A stretch of DNA of 64,000 nt from Diplolepis rosae (Eukaryota > Arthropoda > Insecta > Hymenoptera > Diplolepididae), in NCBI GenBank assembly GCA_030998225.1, contig JAPYXD010000697.1, positions 682,001 through 746,000 on the forward strand, given 5' to 3'. Of the stretch, positions 45,801 to 61,000 are shown piece by piece (the first letter of the stretch is position 1; each line of letters opens with the position of its first letter). The notes under the pieces were generated by a model. That model had not been told where the DNA came from. It saw nothing but the letters and a program-made list of their open reading frames with translations, and did not search any database. Made by a program: the position numbers and the translations under genes.

Positions 45801-48800
45801 CCCCGATGTCCATGATCATGCACCAGGTTGCCAAAATAATAATCAGTTGGAACTTTTTCTAAATTCGAACATTAATTCATTCAACAGCAAATTCACTTGC
45901 ATTTTCAATGACCCCGTTGTCTAGGATCATGCACCAGGTTGCTAAAACAATACCCCACAGGAACTTTTTTTATATTCATATATTAAGAGATATAAAAACA
46001 ACTAAAAATGTATTTTCAATGACCCCGTTGTCTAGGATCATGCACCAGGTTGCTAAAATAATAATCTACTGGAACTTTATTTATGTTCACATTTAAACGC
46101 TATAAAAACAATTTATAATGCATTCATAATGACCCTGTTATCCACGATTATGCACCAGGTTGCTAAAATAATAATCAACTGGAACTTTTTTTAAATTCGC
46201 ACCCTAATTATTTCAGCAGCAAATTCTATTGCATTTTCAGTGACCCCGTTTTCTAGGATCATGCACCAGTTTGCTAAAACAATTCTCCACAGGAACTTTT
46301 GTTATATGCATATATTAAGGGTTATAAAAACAACTTAGAGTGCATTTTCAAGTACCCCGTCGTCCATGATCATGCACCAGGTTTCTAAAATAATAAACTG
46401 GAACTTTTTTTAAATTCGAACACTAATTCATTCAACAGCAAATTCACTTGCATTTTCAATGACCCCGTTGTCTAGGATCATGCACCAGGTTGCTAAAACA
46501 ATACCCCACAGGAACTTTTTTATATTCATATATTACGAGTTATAAAAACAACTAACAATGCATTTTTAATGACCCTGTTGTCTAGGATCATGCACCAGGT
46601 CGCTGAAATAATAATCTACTGGAACTTTTTTTATATTCATATATTACGAGTTATAAAAACAACTAAAAATGTATTTTCAATGACCCCGTTGTCTAAGATC
46701 ATGTACCAGGTTGCTAAAACAATACTTTACAGGAACTTTTTTATATTCATATATTACGAGTTATAAAAACAACTAAAAATGTATTTTCAACGACCCAGTT
46801 GTCTAGAATCATGCACCAGGTTGCTAAAATAATAATCAACTGGAACTTTTTTTAAATTCGGACACTAATTCTTTAAACAGCAAATTCTCTTGTATTTTCA
46901 ATGACCCCATTGTCTAGGATCATGCACCAGGTCGCTAAAATAATAATCAACTGGAATTTATTTAAATTCGAACACTAATTCTTTAAACAGCAAATTCTAT
47001 TGCATTTTCAATGACGCCGTTGTCTAGGATCATGCACCAGGTCGCTAAAATAATAATCAACTGGAATTTATTTAAATTCGAACACTAATTCTTTCAAAAG
47101 CAAATTCTATTGCATTTTCAATGACCCCGTTGACTTGGATCATGCACCAGGTCGCTATAACAATACTCCACAGGAACTTTTTTACATTCATATATTAAGG
47201 GTTATAAAAACAACTTAGAATGCATTTTCAATTACCCCGTTGTCTAGGATCATGCACCAGGTCGCTAAAATAATAATCAACTGGAATTTATTTAAATTCG
47301 AACACTAATTCTTCCAAAAGCAAATTCTATTTCATTTTCAATGACCCCGTTGTCTAGGATCATGCACCAGGTCGCTAAAATAATAATCAACTGGAACATT
47401 TTTTATATTCATATATTAAGGGTTATAAAAACAACTTAGAATGCATTTTCAATTACCCCGATGTCCATGATCATGCACCAGGTTGCCAAAATAATAATCA
47501 GTTGGAACTTTTTCTAAATTCGAACACTAATTCATTCAACAGCAAATTCACTTGCATTTTCAATGACCCCGTTGTCTAGGATCATGCACCAGGTTGCTAA
47601 AACAATACCCCACAGGAACTTTTTTTATATTCATATATTACGAGTTATAAAAACAACTAAAAATGTATTTTCAATGACCCCGTTGTCTAGGATCATGCAC
47701 CAGTTTGCTAAAATAATAATCTACTGGAACTTTTTTTATATTCACATTTAAACGTTATAAAAACAACTTATAATGCATTCATAATGACCCTGTTGTCCAC
47801 GATTATGCACCAGGTTGCTAAAATAATAATCATCTGGAACTTTTTTTAAATTCGCACCCTAATTATTTCAGCAGCAAATTCTCTTGCATTTTCAATGACA
47901 CCGTTGACTAGGATCATGCACCAGGTCGCTAAAATAATAATCTACTTGAACTTTTTTTAAATTCAAACATTAATTCTTCAAAAGCAATTTCTCTTGCATT
48001 TTCAATGACCCCGTTGTCTAGGATCATGCACCAGGTTGCTAAAACAATACCCCACAGGAACTTTTTTATATTCATATATTACGAGTTATAAAAACAACTA
48101 AAAATGTATTTTCAATGACCCCGTTGTCTAGGATCATGCACCAGGTTGCTAAAATAATAATCTACTGGAACTTTTTTTATATTCACATTTAAACGTTATA
48201 AAAACAACTTATAATGCATTTTTAATGACCCTGTTGTCCACGATTATGCACCAGGTTGCTAAAATAATAATCAACAGGAACTTATTTAAATTCGAACACT
48301 AATTCTTTCAAAACCAAATTATATTGCATTTTCAATGACCCCGTTGACGAGGATCATGCACCAGGTTGCTAAAACAATACTCCACAGAAACTTTTGTTAT
48401 ATTCATATATTAAGGGTTATAAAAACAACTTAAAATGCATTTTCAATTACCCCGTTGTCCCTGATCATGCACCAGGTTGCTAAAATAATAATCAACTGGA
48501 ACTTTTATTAAATTCGAACACTAATTCATTCAACAGCAAATTCTCTTGCATTTTCAATGACCCCGTTGACCAGGATCATGCACCAGGTTGCTAAAACAAT
48601 ACTACACATGAACATTTTTTATATTCATATATTAAGGGTTATAAAAACAACTTAGAATGCATTTTCAATTACCCCGTCGTCCATGATCATGCACCAGGTT
48701 TCTAAAATAATAAACTGGAACTTTTTTTAAATTCGGACACTAATTCTTTAAACAACAAATTCTCTTGTATTTTCAATGACCCCATTGTCTAGGATCATGC

Positions 48801-51800
48801 ACCAGGTCGCTGAAATAATAATCAACTGGAACTTTTTTTATATTCATATATTAAGAGTTTTAAAAACAACTAACAATGCATTTTTAATGACCCCGTTGTC
48901 TTGGATAATGCAACAGGTTGCTAAAACAATACTCCACAGGAACTTTTTTTATATTCATATATTAAGAGTTATAAAAACAACTAAAAATGAATTTTCAATG
49001 ACCCCGTTGTCTTGGATCATGCACCAGGTTGCTAAAATAATAATCAACTGGAACTTTTTTTAAATTCGAACACTAATTCTTTAAACAGCAAATTCTCTTG
49101 TATTTTCAATGACCCCGTTGACTAGGATAATGCACCAGGTTGCTAAAATAATAATCAACTGGAACTTTTTTTAAATTCGAACACTAATTCTTTAAACAGC
49201 AAATTCTCTTGTATTTTCAATGACCCCGTTGTCTAGGATCATGCACCAGGTCGCTAAAATAATAATCAACTGGAATTTATTTAAATTCGAACACTAATTC
49301 TTTCAAAAGCAAATTCTATTGCATTTTCAATGACCCCGTTGACTAGGATCATGCACCAGGTTGCTAAAACAATACTCCACAGGAACTTTTTTTATATTCA
49401 TATATTAAGAGTTATAAAAACAACTAACAATGCATTTTTAATGACCCTGTTGTCTAGGATCATGCACCAGGTCGCTGAAATAATAATCAACTGGAACTTT
49501 TTTAAATTCTAACACTAATTCTTCCCAAAGCAAATTCTCTTGCATTTTCAATGACCCCGTTGTCCAGGATCATGCACCAGGTCGCTAAAATAATAATCAA
49601 CTGGAACATTTTTTATATTCATATATTAAGGGTTATAAAAACAACTTAGAATGCATTTTCAATTACCCCGATGTCCATGATCATGCACCAGGTTGCCAAA
49701 ATAATAATCAGTTGGAACTTTTTCTAAATTCGAACACTAATTCATTCAACAGCAAATTCACTTGCATTTTCAATGACCCCGTTGTCTAGGATCATGCACC
49801 AGGTTGCTAAAACAATACCCCACAGGAACTTTTTTTATATTCATATATTACGAGTTATAAAAACAACTAAAAATGTATTTTCAATGACCCCGTTGTCTAG
49901 GATCATGCACCAGTTTGCTAAAATAATAATCTACTCGAACTTTTTTTATATTCACATTTAAACGTTATAAAAACAACTTATAATGCATTCATAATGACCC
50001 TGTTATCCACGATTATGCACCAGGTTGCTAAAATAATAATCAACTGGAACTTTTTTTAAATTCGCACCCTAATTATTTCAGCAGCAAATTCTCTTGCATT
50101 TTCAATGACACCGTTGACTAGGATCATGCACCAGGTCGCTAAAATAATAATCTACTTGAACTTTTTTTAAATTCAAACATTAATTCTTCAAAAGCAATTT
50201 CTATTGCATTTTCAATGACCCCGTTGTCAAGGATCATGCACCAGGTTGCTAAAACAATACTCCACAGGAACTTTTTTATATTCATATATTACGAGTTATA
50301 AAAACAACTAAAAATGTATTTTCAATGACCCCGTTGTCTAGGATCATGCACCAGTTTGCTAAAATAATAATCTACTGGAACTTTTTTTATATTCACATTT
50401 AAACGTTATAAAAACAACTTATAATGCATTTTTAATGACCCTGTTGTCCACGATTATGCACCAGGTTGCTAAAATAATAATCAACTGGAACTTTTTTTAA
50501 ATTCGAACACTAATTCTTTAAACAGCAAATTCTCTTAAATTTTCAATGACACCGTTGTCGAAGATCATGCACCAGTTTGCTAAAACAATACTCCACAGGA
50601 ACTTTTGTTATATTCATATATTAAGGGTTATAAAAACAACTTAGAATGCATTTTCAATTACCCCGTTGTCCATGATCATGCACCAGGTTGCTAAAATAAT
50701 AATCAACTGGAACTTTTTTTAAATTCGAACACTAATTCTTTAAACAGCAAATTCTATTTCATTTGCAATGACCCCGTTGACTTGGATCATGCTCCAGGTC
50801 GCTAAAACAATACTACACATGAACATTTTTTATATTCATATATTAAGGGTTATAAAAACAACTTAGAATGCATTTTCAAGTACCCCGTCGTCCATGATCA
50901 TGCACCAGGTTTCTAAAATAATAATCAGTTGGAACTTTTTCTAAATTCGAACACTAATTCATTCAACAGCAAATTCTCTTGCATTTTCAATGACCCCGTA
51001 TTCTAAGATCATGCACAAGGTTCCTATAACAATACTCCACAGGAACTTTTTTTATATTCATATATTAAGAGTTATAAAAACAACTAGAAGTGCATTTTTA
51101 ATGACCCTGTTGTCTAGTATCATGCACCAAGTCGCTGAAATAATAATCAACTGGAACTTTTTTAAATTCATATATTACGAGTTATAAAAACAACTAAAAA
51201 TGTATATTCAATGACCCCGTTGTCTAGGGTCATGCACCAGTTTGCTAAAATAATAATCTACTCGAACTTTTTTTATATTCACATTTAAACGTTATAAAAA
51301 CAACTTATAATGCATTCATAATGACCCTGTTATCCACGATTATGCACCAGGTTGCTAAAATAATAATCAACTGGAACTTTTTTTAAATTCGCACACTAAT
51401 TATTTCAACAGCAAATTCTCTTGCATTTTCAATGACACCGTTGACTAGGATCATGCACCAGGTCGCTAAAATAATAATCTACTTGAACTTTTTTTAAATT
51501 CAAACATTAATTCTTCAAAAGCAATTTCTATTGCATTTTCAATGACCCCGTTGTCTAGGATCATGCACCAGGTTGCTAAAACAATACTTCACAGGAACTT
51601 TTGTTATATTCATATATTAAGGGTTATAAAAACAACTTAGAATGCATTTTTAATGACCCTGTTGTCTAGGATCATGCACCAGGTCGCTGAAATAATAATC
51701 TACTGGAACTTTTTTTATATTCATATATTACGAGATATAAAAACAACTAAAAATGTATTTTCAATGACCCCGTTGTCTAGGATCATGTACCATGTTGCTA

Positions 51801-54800
51801 AAACAATACTCCACAGGAACTTTTTTATATTCATATATTACGAGTTATAAAAACAACTAAAAATGTATTTTCAACGACCCAGTTGTCTAGAATCATGCAC
51901 CAGGTTGCTAAAATAATAATCAACTGGAACTTTTATTAAATTCGAACACTAAATCTTTAAATAGCAAATTCTCTTGTATTTTCAATGACCCCGTTGTCTA
52001 CGATCATGCACCAGGTCGCTAAAATAATAATCAACTGGAATTTATTTAAATTCGAACACTAATTCTTTCAAAAGCAAATTCTATTGCATTTTCAATGACC
52101 CCGTTGTCTAGGATCATGCACCAGGTCGCTAAAATAATAATCAACTGGAATTTATTTAAATTCGAACACTAATTCTTTCAAAAGCAAATTCTATTGCATT
52201 TTCAATGACCCCGTTGACTAGGATCATGCACCAGGTTGCTAAAACAATACTCCACAGGAACTTTTTTTATATTCATATATTAAGAGTTATAAAAACAACT
52301 AACAATGCATTTTTATTGACCCTGTTGTCTAGGATCATGCACCAGGTCGCTGAAATAATAATCAACTGGAATTTATTTAAATTCGAACACTAATTCTTCC
52401 AAAAGAAAATTCTCTTGCATTTTCAATGACCCCGTTGTCCAGGATCATGCACCAGGTCGCTAAAATAATAATCAACTGGAACATTTTTTATATTCATATA
52501 TTAAGGGTTATAAAAACAACTTAGAATGCATTTTCAATTACCCCGATGTCCATGATCATGCACCAGGTTGCCAAAATAATAATCAGTTGGAACTTTTTCT
52601 AAATTCGAACACTAATTCATTCAACAGCAAATTCACTTGCATTTTCAATGACCCCGTTGTCTAGGATCATGCACCAGGTTGCTAAAACAATACCCCACAG
52701 GAACTTTTTTTATATTCATATATTACGAGTTATAAAAACAACTAAAAATGTATTTTCAATGACCCCGTTGTCTAGGATCATGCACCAGTTTGCTAAAATA
52801 ATAATCTACTGGAACTTTTTTTATATTCACATATAAACGTTATAAAAACAACTTATAATGCATTCATAATGACCCTGTTGTCCACGATTATGCACCAGGT
52901 TGCTAAAATAATAATCAACTGGAACTTTTTTTAAATTCGCACCCTAATTATTTCAGCAGCAAATTCTCTTGCATTTTCAATGACACCGTTGACTAGGATC
53001 ATGCACCAGGTCGCTAAAATAATAATCTACTTGAACTTTTTTTAAATTCAAACATTAATTCTTCAAAAGCAATTTCTATTGCATTTTCAATGACCCCGTT
53101 GTCTAGGATCATGCACCAGGTTGCTAAAACAATACTCCACAGGAACTTTTTTATATTCATATATTACGAGTTATAAAAACAACTAAAAATGTATTTTCAA
53201 TGACCCCGTTGTCTAGGATCATGCACCAGTTTGCTAAAATAATAATCTACTGGAACTTTTTTTATATTCACATTTAAACGTTATAAAAACAACTTATAAT
53301 GCATTTTTAATAACCCTGTTGTCCACGATTATGCACCAGGTTGCTAAAATAATAATCAACTGGAACTTTTTTTAAATTCGCACACTAATTATTTAAACAG
53401 CAAATTCTATTGCATTTTCAATGACCCCGTTGACGAGGATCATGCACCAGGTTGCTAAAACAATACTCCACAGGAACTTTTGTTATATTCATATATTAAG
53501 GGTTATAAAAACAACTTAAAATGCATTTTCAATTACCCCGTTGTCCATGATCATGCACCAGGTTGCTAAAATAATAATCAACTGGAACTTTTTTTAAATT
53601 CGAACACTAATTCATTCAACAGCAAATTCTCTTGCATTTTCAATGACCCCGTTGACCAGGATCATGCACCAGGTTGCTAAAACAATACTACACATGAACA
53701 TTTTTTATATTCATATATTAAGGGTTATAAAAACAACTTAGAATGCATTTTCAATGACCCCGTTGTCCATGATCATGCACCAGGTTGCTAAAATAATAAT
53801 CAACTGGAACTTTTTTTAAATTCGAACACTAATTCTTTAAACAGCAAATTCTCTTGTTTTTCAATGACCCCGTTGTCTAGGATCATGCACCAGGTCGCTG
53901 AAATAATAATCAACTGGAACTTTTTTATATTCATATATTACGAGTTATAAAAACAACTAAAAATGTATTTTCAATGACCCCGTTGTCTAGGATCATGTAC
54001 CAGGTTGCTAAAACAATACTCCACAGGACCTTTTTTATATTCATATATTACGAGTTATAAAAACAACTAAAAATGTATTTTCAACGACCCAGTTGTCTAG
54101 AATCATGCACCAGTTTGCTAAAATAATAATCTACTGGAACTTTTTTTAAATTCGTACACTAATTCTTTAAACAGCAAATTCTCTTGTATTTTCAATGACC
54201 CCGTTGTCTAGGATCATGCACCAGGTCGCTAAAATAATAATCAACTGGAACTTTTTTTAAATTCGAACACTAATTCTTTAAACAGCAAATTCTCTTGTTT
54301 TTCAATGACCCCGTTGTCTAGGATCATGCACCAGGTCGCTAAAATAATAATCAACTGGAATTTATTTAAATTCGAACACTAATTCTTTCAAAAGCAAATT
54401 CTATTGCATTTTCAATGACCCCGTTGACTAGGATCATGCACCAGGTTGCTAAAACAATACTCCACAGGAACTTTTTTTATATTCATATATTAAGAGTTAT
54501 AAAAACAACTAACAATGCATTTTTAATGACCCTGTTGTCTAGGATCATGCACCAGGTCGCTAAAATAATAATCAACTGGAATTTAATTAAATTCCAACAC
54601 TAATTCTTTCAAAAGCAAATTCTATTGCATTTTCAATGACCCCGTTGTCCATGATCATGCACCAGGTCGCTAAAATAATAATCAACTGGAACATTTTTTA
54701 TATTCATATATTAAGGGTTATAAAAACAACTTAGAATGCATTTTCAATTACCCCGATGTCCATGATCATGCACCAGGTTGCCAAAATAATAATCAGTTGG

Positions 54801-57800
54801 AACTTTTTCTAAATTCGAACACTAATTCATTCAACAGCAAATTCACTTGCATTTTCAATGACCCCGTTGTCTAGGATCATGCACCAGGTTGCTAAAACAA
54901 TACCCCACAGGAACTTTTTTTATATTCATATATTACGAGTTATAAAAACAACTAAAAATGTATTTTCAATGACCCCGTTGTCTAGGATCATGCACCAGTT
55001 TGCTAAAATAATAATCTACTCGAACTTTTTTTATATTCACATTTAAACGTTATAAAAACAACTTATAATGCATTCATAATGACCCTGTTATCCACGATTA
55101 TGCACCAGGTTGCTAAAATAATAATCAACTGGAACTTTTTTTAAATTCGCACCCTAATTATTTCAGCAGCAAATTCTATTGCATTTTCAAGGACCCTGTT
55201 GTCCACGATTATGCACCAGGTCGCTAAAATAATAATCTACTGGAACTTTTTTTAAATTCAAACAATAATTCTTCAAAAGCAATTTCTATTGCATTTTCAA
55301 TGACCCCGTTGTCTAGGATCATGTACCAGGTTGCTAAAACAATACTCCACAGGAACTTTTTTATATTCATATATTACGAGTTATAAAAACAACTAAAAAT
55401 GTATTTTCAATGACCCAGTTGTCTAGGATCATGCACCAGTTTGCTAAAATAATAATCTACTGGAACTTTTTTTATATTCACATTTAAACGTTATAAAAAC
55501 AACTTATAATGCATTTTTAATGACCCTGTTGTCCACGATTATGCACCAGGTTGCTAAAATAATAATCAACTGGAACTTTTTTTAAATTCGAACACTAATT
55601 CTTTAAACAGCAAATTCTCTTAAATTTTCAATGACCCCGTTGTCGAAGATCATGCACCAGTTTGCTAAAACAATACTCCACAGGAACTTTTGTTATATTC
55701 ATATATTAAGGTTTATAAAAACAACTTAGAATGCATTTTCAATTACCCCGTTGTCCATGATCATGCACCGGGTTGCTAAAATAATAATCAACTGGAACTT
55801 TTTTTAAATTCGAACACTAATTCTTTAAACAGCAAATTCTATTTCATTTGCAATGACCCCGTTGACTTGGATCATGCACCAGGTTGCTAAAACAATACTA
55901 CACATGAACATTTTTTATATTCATATATTAAGGGTTATAAAAACAACTTAGAATGCATTTTCAATTACCCCGTTGTCCATGATCATGCACCAGGTTGCCA
56001 AAATAATAATCAGTTGGAACTTTTTCTAAATTCGAACACTAATTCATTCAACAGCAAATTCTCTTGCATTTTCAATGACCCCGTTGTCTAGGATCATGCA
56101 CCAGGTTGCTAAAACAATACTCCACAGGAACTTTTTTTATATTCATATATTAAGTGTTATAAAAACAACTAAGAATGCATTTTTAATGACCCTGTTGTGT
56201 AGGATCATGCACCAGGTCGCTAAAATAATAATCTACTGGAACTTTTTTTATATTAATATATTACGAGTTATAAAAACAACTAAAAATGTATTTTCAATGA
56301 CCCCGTTGTCTAGGATCATGTACCAGGTTGCTAAAACAATACTCCACAGGAACTTTTTTATATTCATATATTACGAGTTATAAAAACAACTAAAAATGTA
56401 TTTTCAACGACCCAGTTGTCTAGAATCATGCACCAGTTTGCTAAAATAATAATCTACTGGAACTTTTTTTAAATTCGTACACTAATTCTTTAAACAGCAA
56501 ATTCTCTTGTATTTTCAATGACACCGTTGTCTAGGATCATGCACCAGGTCGCTAAAATAATAATCAACTGGAACTTTTTTTAAATTCGAACACTAATTCT
56601 TTAAACAGCAAATTCTCTTGTTTTTCAATGACCCCGTTGTCTAGGATCATGCACCAGGTCGCTAAAATAATAATCAACTGGAATTTATTTAAATTCGAAC
56701 ACTAATTCTTTCAAAAGCAAATTCTATTGCATTTTCAATGACCCCGTTGACTAGGATCATGCACCAGGTTGCTAAAACAATACTCCACAGGAACTTTTTT
56801 TATATTCATATATTAAGAGTTATAAAAACAACTAACAATGCATTTTTAATGACCCTGTTGTCTAGAATCATGCACCAGGTCGCTGAAATAATAATCAACT
56901 GGAACTTTTTTTAAATTCGAACACTAATTCTTCCGAAAGCAAATTCTATTGCATTTTCAATGACCCCGTTGTCTAGGATCATGCACCAGGTCGCTAAAAT
57001 AATAATCAACTGGAACTTTTTTTATATTCATATATTAAGGGTTATAAAAACAACTTAGAATGCATTTTCAATTACCCCGTTGTCCATGATCATGCACCAG
57101 GTTGCTAAAATAATAATCAACTGGAACTTTTTTTAAATTCGAACACTAATTCTTTAAACAGCAAATTCTATTTCATTTTCAATGACCCCGTTGACTAGGA
57201 TCATGCACCAGGTTGCTAAAACAATACTCTACAGGAACTTTTGTTATATTCATATATTAAGGGTTATAAAAACAACTTAGAATGCATTTTCAATTACCCC
57301 GTTGTCCATGATCATGCACCAGGTTTCTAAAATAATCAACTGGAACTTTTTTTAAATTCGAACACTAATTCATTCAACAGCAAATTCTCTTGCATTTTCA
57401 ATGACCCCGTTGTCTAGGATCATGCACCAGGTTGCTAAAACAATACTCCACAGGAACTTTTTTTATATTCATATATTAAGGGTTATAAAAACAACTTAGA
57501 ATGCATTTTTAATGACCCTGTTGTCTAGGATCATGCACCAGGTCGCTGAAATAATAATCTACTGGAACTTTTTTTATATTCATATATTACGAGTTATAAA
57601 AACAACTAAAAATGTATTTTCAATGACCCCGTTGTCTAGGATCATGTACCAGGTTGCTAAAACAATACTCCACAGGAACTTTTTTATATTCATATATTAC
57701 GAGTTATAAAAACAACTAAAAATGTATTTTCAACGACCCAGTTGTCTAGAATCATGCACCAGTTTGCTAAAATAATAATCTACTGGAACTTTTTTTAAAT

Positions 57801-60800
57801 TCGCACACTAATTATTTCAACAGCAAATTCTCTTGTATTTTCAATGACCCCGTTGTGCACGATTATGTACCAGGTCGCTAAAATAATAATCAACTTGAAC
57901 TTTTTTTAAATTCGAACACTAATTCTTTAAACAGCAAATTCTCTTGTATTTTCAATGACCCCGTTGTCTAGGATCATGCACCAGGTCGCTAAAATAATAA
58001 TCAACTGGAATTTATTTAAATTCGAACACTAATTCTTTCAAAAGCAAATTCTATTGCATTTTCAATGACCCCGTTGACTAGGATCATGCACCAGGTTGCT
58101 AAAACAATACTCCACAGGAACTTTTTTTATATTCATATATTAAGGGTTATAAAAACAACTAACAATGCATTTTTATTGACCCTGTTGTCTAGGATCATGC
58201 ACCAGGTCGCTGAAATAATAATCAACTGGAATTTATTTAAATTCGAACACTAATTCTTCCCAAAGCAAATTCTATTGCATTTTCAATGACCCCGTTGTCC
58301 AGGATCATGCACCAGGTCGCTAAAATAATAATCAACTGGAACATTTTTTATATTCATATATTAAGGGTTATAAAAACAACTTAGAATGCATTTTCAATTA
58401 CCCCGATGTCCATGATCATGCACCAGGTTGCCAAAATAATAATCAGTTGGAACTTTTTTCTAAATTCGAACACTAATTCATTCAACAGCAAATTCACTTG
58501 CATTTTCAATGACCCCGTTGTCTAGGATCATGCACCAGGTTGCTAAAACAATACCCCACAGGAACTTTTTTTATATTCATATATTACGAGTTATAAAAAC
58601 AACAAAAATAAATTTTCAATGACCCCGATATCCATGATCATGCACCAGGTTGCCAAAATAATAATCAACTGGAACTTTTTTTAAATTCGAACACTAATTC
58701 ATTCAACAGCAAATTCTCTTGCATTTTCAATGACCCCGATGACTAGGATCATGCACCAGGTTGCTATAACAATACTCCACGTGAACTTTTTTATATTCAT
58801 ATATTAAGGGTTATAAAAACAACTTAGAATGCATTTTCAATTACCCCGTTGTCCATGATCATGCACCAGGTTGCCAAAATAATAATCAGTTGGAACTTTT
58901 TCTAAATTCGAACACTAATTCATTCAACAGCAAATTCTCTTGCATTTTCAATGACCCCGTTGACCAGGATCATGCACCAGGTTGCTAAAACAATAATACA
59001 CATGAACATTTTTTATAATCATATATTAAGGGTTATAAAAACAACTAAAAATGTATTTTCAATTACCCCGATGTCCATGATCATGCACCAGGTTGCCAAA
59101 ATAATAATCAGTTGGAACTTTTTCTAAATTCGAACACTAATTCATTCAACAGCAAATTCTCTCGCATTTTCAATTACCCCGTTGTCTAGGATCATGCACC
59201 AGGTTGCTAAAGTAATAATCTACCGGAACTTTTTTATATTCACATTTAAACGTTATAAAAACAACTTATAGTGCATTTTCAAGTACCCCGTTGTCCATGA
59301 TCATGCACCAGGTTGCTAAAATAATAATCAACTGGAACTTTTTTTAAATTCGCACACTAATTCTTTAAACAGCAAATTCTCTTGCATTTTCAATGACCCC
59401 GTTGACCAGGATCATGCACCAGGTTGCTAAAACAATACTTCACAGGAACTTTTGTTATATTCATATATTAAGGGTTATAAAAACAACTTAGAATGCATTT
59501 TCAATTACCCCGTTGTCCATGATCATGCACAAGGTTGCTAAAATAATAATCAACTGGAACTTTTTTTAAATTCGAACACTAATTCATTCAACAGCAAATT
59601 CTCTTGCATTTTCAATGACCCCGTTGACCAGGATCATGCACCAGGTTGCTAAAACAATACTACACAGGAACATTTGTTATATTCATATATTAAGGGTTAT
59701 AAAAACAACTTATAGTGCATTTTCAAGTACCCCGTCGTCCATGATCATGCACCAGGTTTCTAAAATAATAAACTGGAACTTTTTTTAAATTCGAACACTA
59801 ATTATTTAAGCAGCAAATTGTCTTGAATTTTCAATGACCCCGTTGTCTAGGATCATGCACCAGGTCGCTAAAACAATAACCACAGGAACTTTTTTTAAAT
59901 TCATATATTAAGAGTTATAAAAACAACTAAAAATGCATTTTTAATGACCCTGTTGTCTAGGATCATGCACCAGGTGGCTGAAATAATAATCAACTGGAAC
60001 TTTTTTATATTCATATATTACGAGTTATAAAAACAACTAACAATGCATTTTTAATGACCCTGCTGTCTAGGATCATGCACCAGGCCGCTGAAATAATAAT
60101 CTACTGGAACTTTTTTTATATTCATATATTAAGAGTTATAAAAACAACTAAAAATGAATTTTCAATGACCCCGTTGTCTTGGATAATGCACCAGGTTGCT
60201 AAAATAATAATCAACTGGAACTTTTTTTAAATTCGAACACTAATTCTTTAAACAGCAAATTCTCTTGTATTTTCAATGACCCCGTTGTCTAGGATCATGC
60301 ACCAGGTCGCTAAAATAATAATCAACTGGAATTTATTTAAATTCGAACACTAATTCTTTAAACAGCAAATTCTCTTGTATTTTCAATGACGCCGTTGTCT
60401 AGGATCATGCACCAGGTCGCTAAAATAATAATCAACTGGAATTTATTTAAATTCGAACACTAATTCTTTCAAAAGCAAATTCTATTGCATTTTCAATGAC
60501 CCCGTTGACTAGGATCATGCACCAGGTTGCTAAAACAATACTCCACAGGAACTTTTTTTATATTCATATATTAAGAGTTATAAAAACAACTAACAATGCA
60601 TTTTTAATGACCCTGTTGTCTAGGATCATGCACCAGGTCGCTGAAATAATAATCAACTGGAACTTTTTTTAAATTCGAACACTAATTCTTCCGAAAGCAA
60701 ATTCTATTGCATTTTCAATGACCCCGTTGTCTAGGATCATGCACCAGGTCGCTAAAATAATAATCAACAGGAACTTTTGTTATATGCATATATTAAGGGT

Positions 60801-61000
60801 TATAAAAATAACTTAGAATGCATGTTCAATTACCCCGTTGTCCATGATCATGCACCAGGTGGCTGAAATAATAATCAACTGGAACTTTTTTTTAATTCAA
60901 ACACTAATTCTTCCAACAGCAAATTCACTTGCATTTTCAATGACCCCGTTGTCTAGGATCATGCACCAGGTTGCTAAAACAATACCCCACAGGAACTTTT
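36617..61000 (+). repeat. Segmental repeat with 15.04-kb offset
   Basis: Rare variants recur at an offset of 15,036-15,037 bp: the diagnostic pair at 36617/51653 and 42476/57512, the GTTGTGTAGG head with TATTAATATATT tail at 41149/56186, TCTAGAATC at 41824/56861, and CTTCCGAAAG at 41893/56930. The offset equals about 136 monomers. Within it, smaller recurring steps are 5,859 bp (36617 to 42476, and 51653 to 57512), 2,210 bp (47563 to 49773, and 52648 to 54858) and 2,875 bp (49773 to 52648). Confidence 0.8.
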
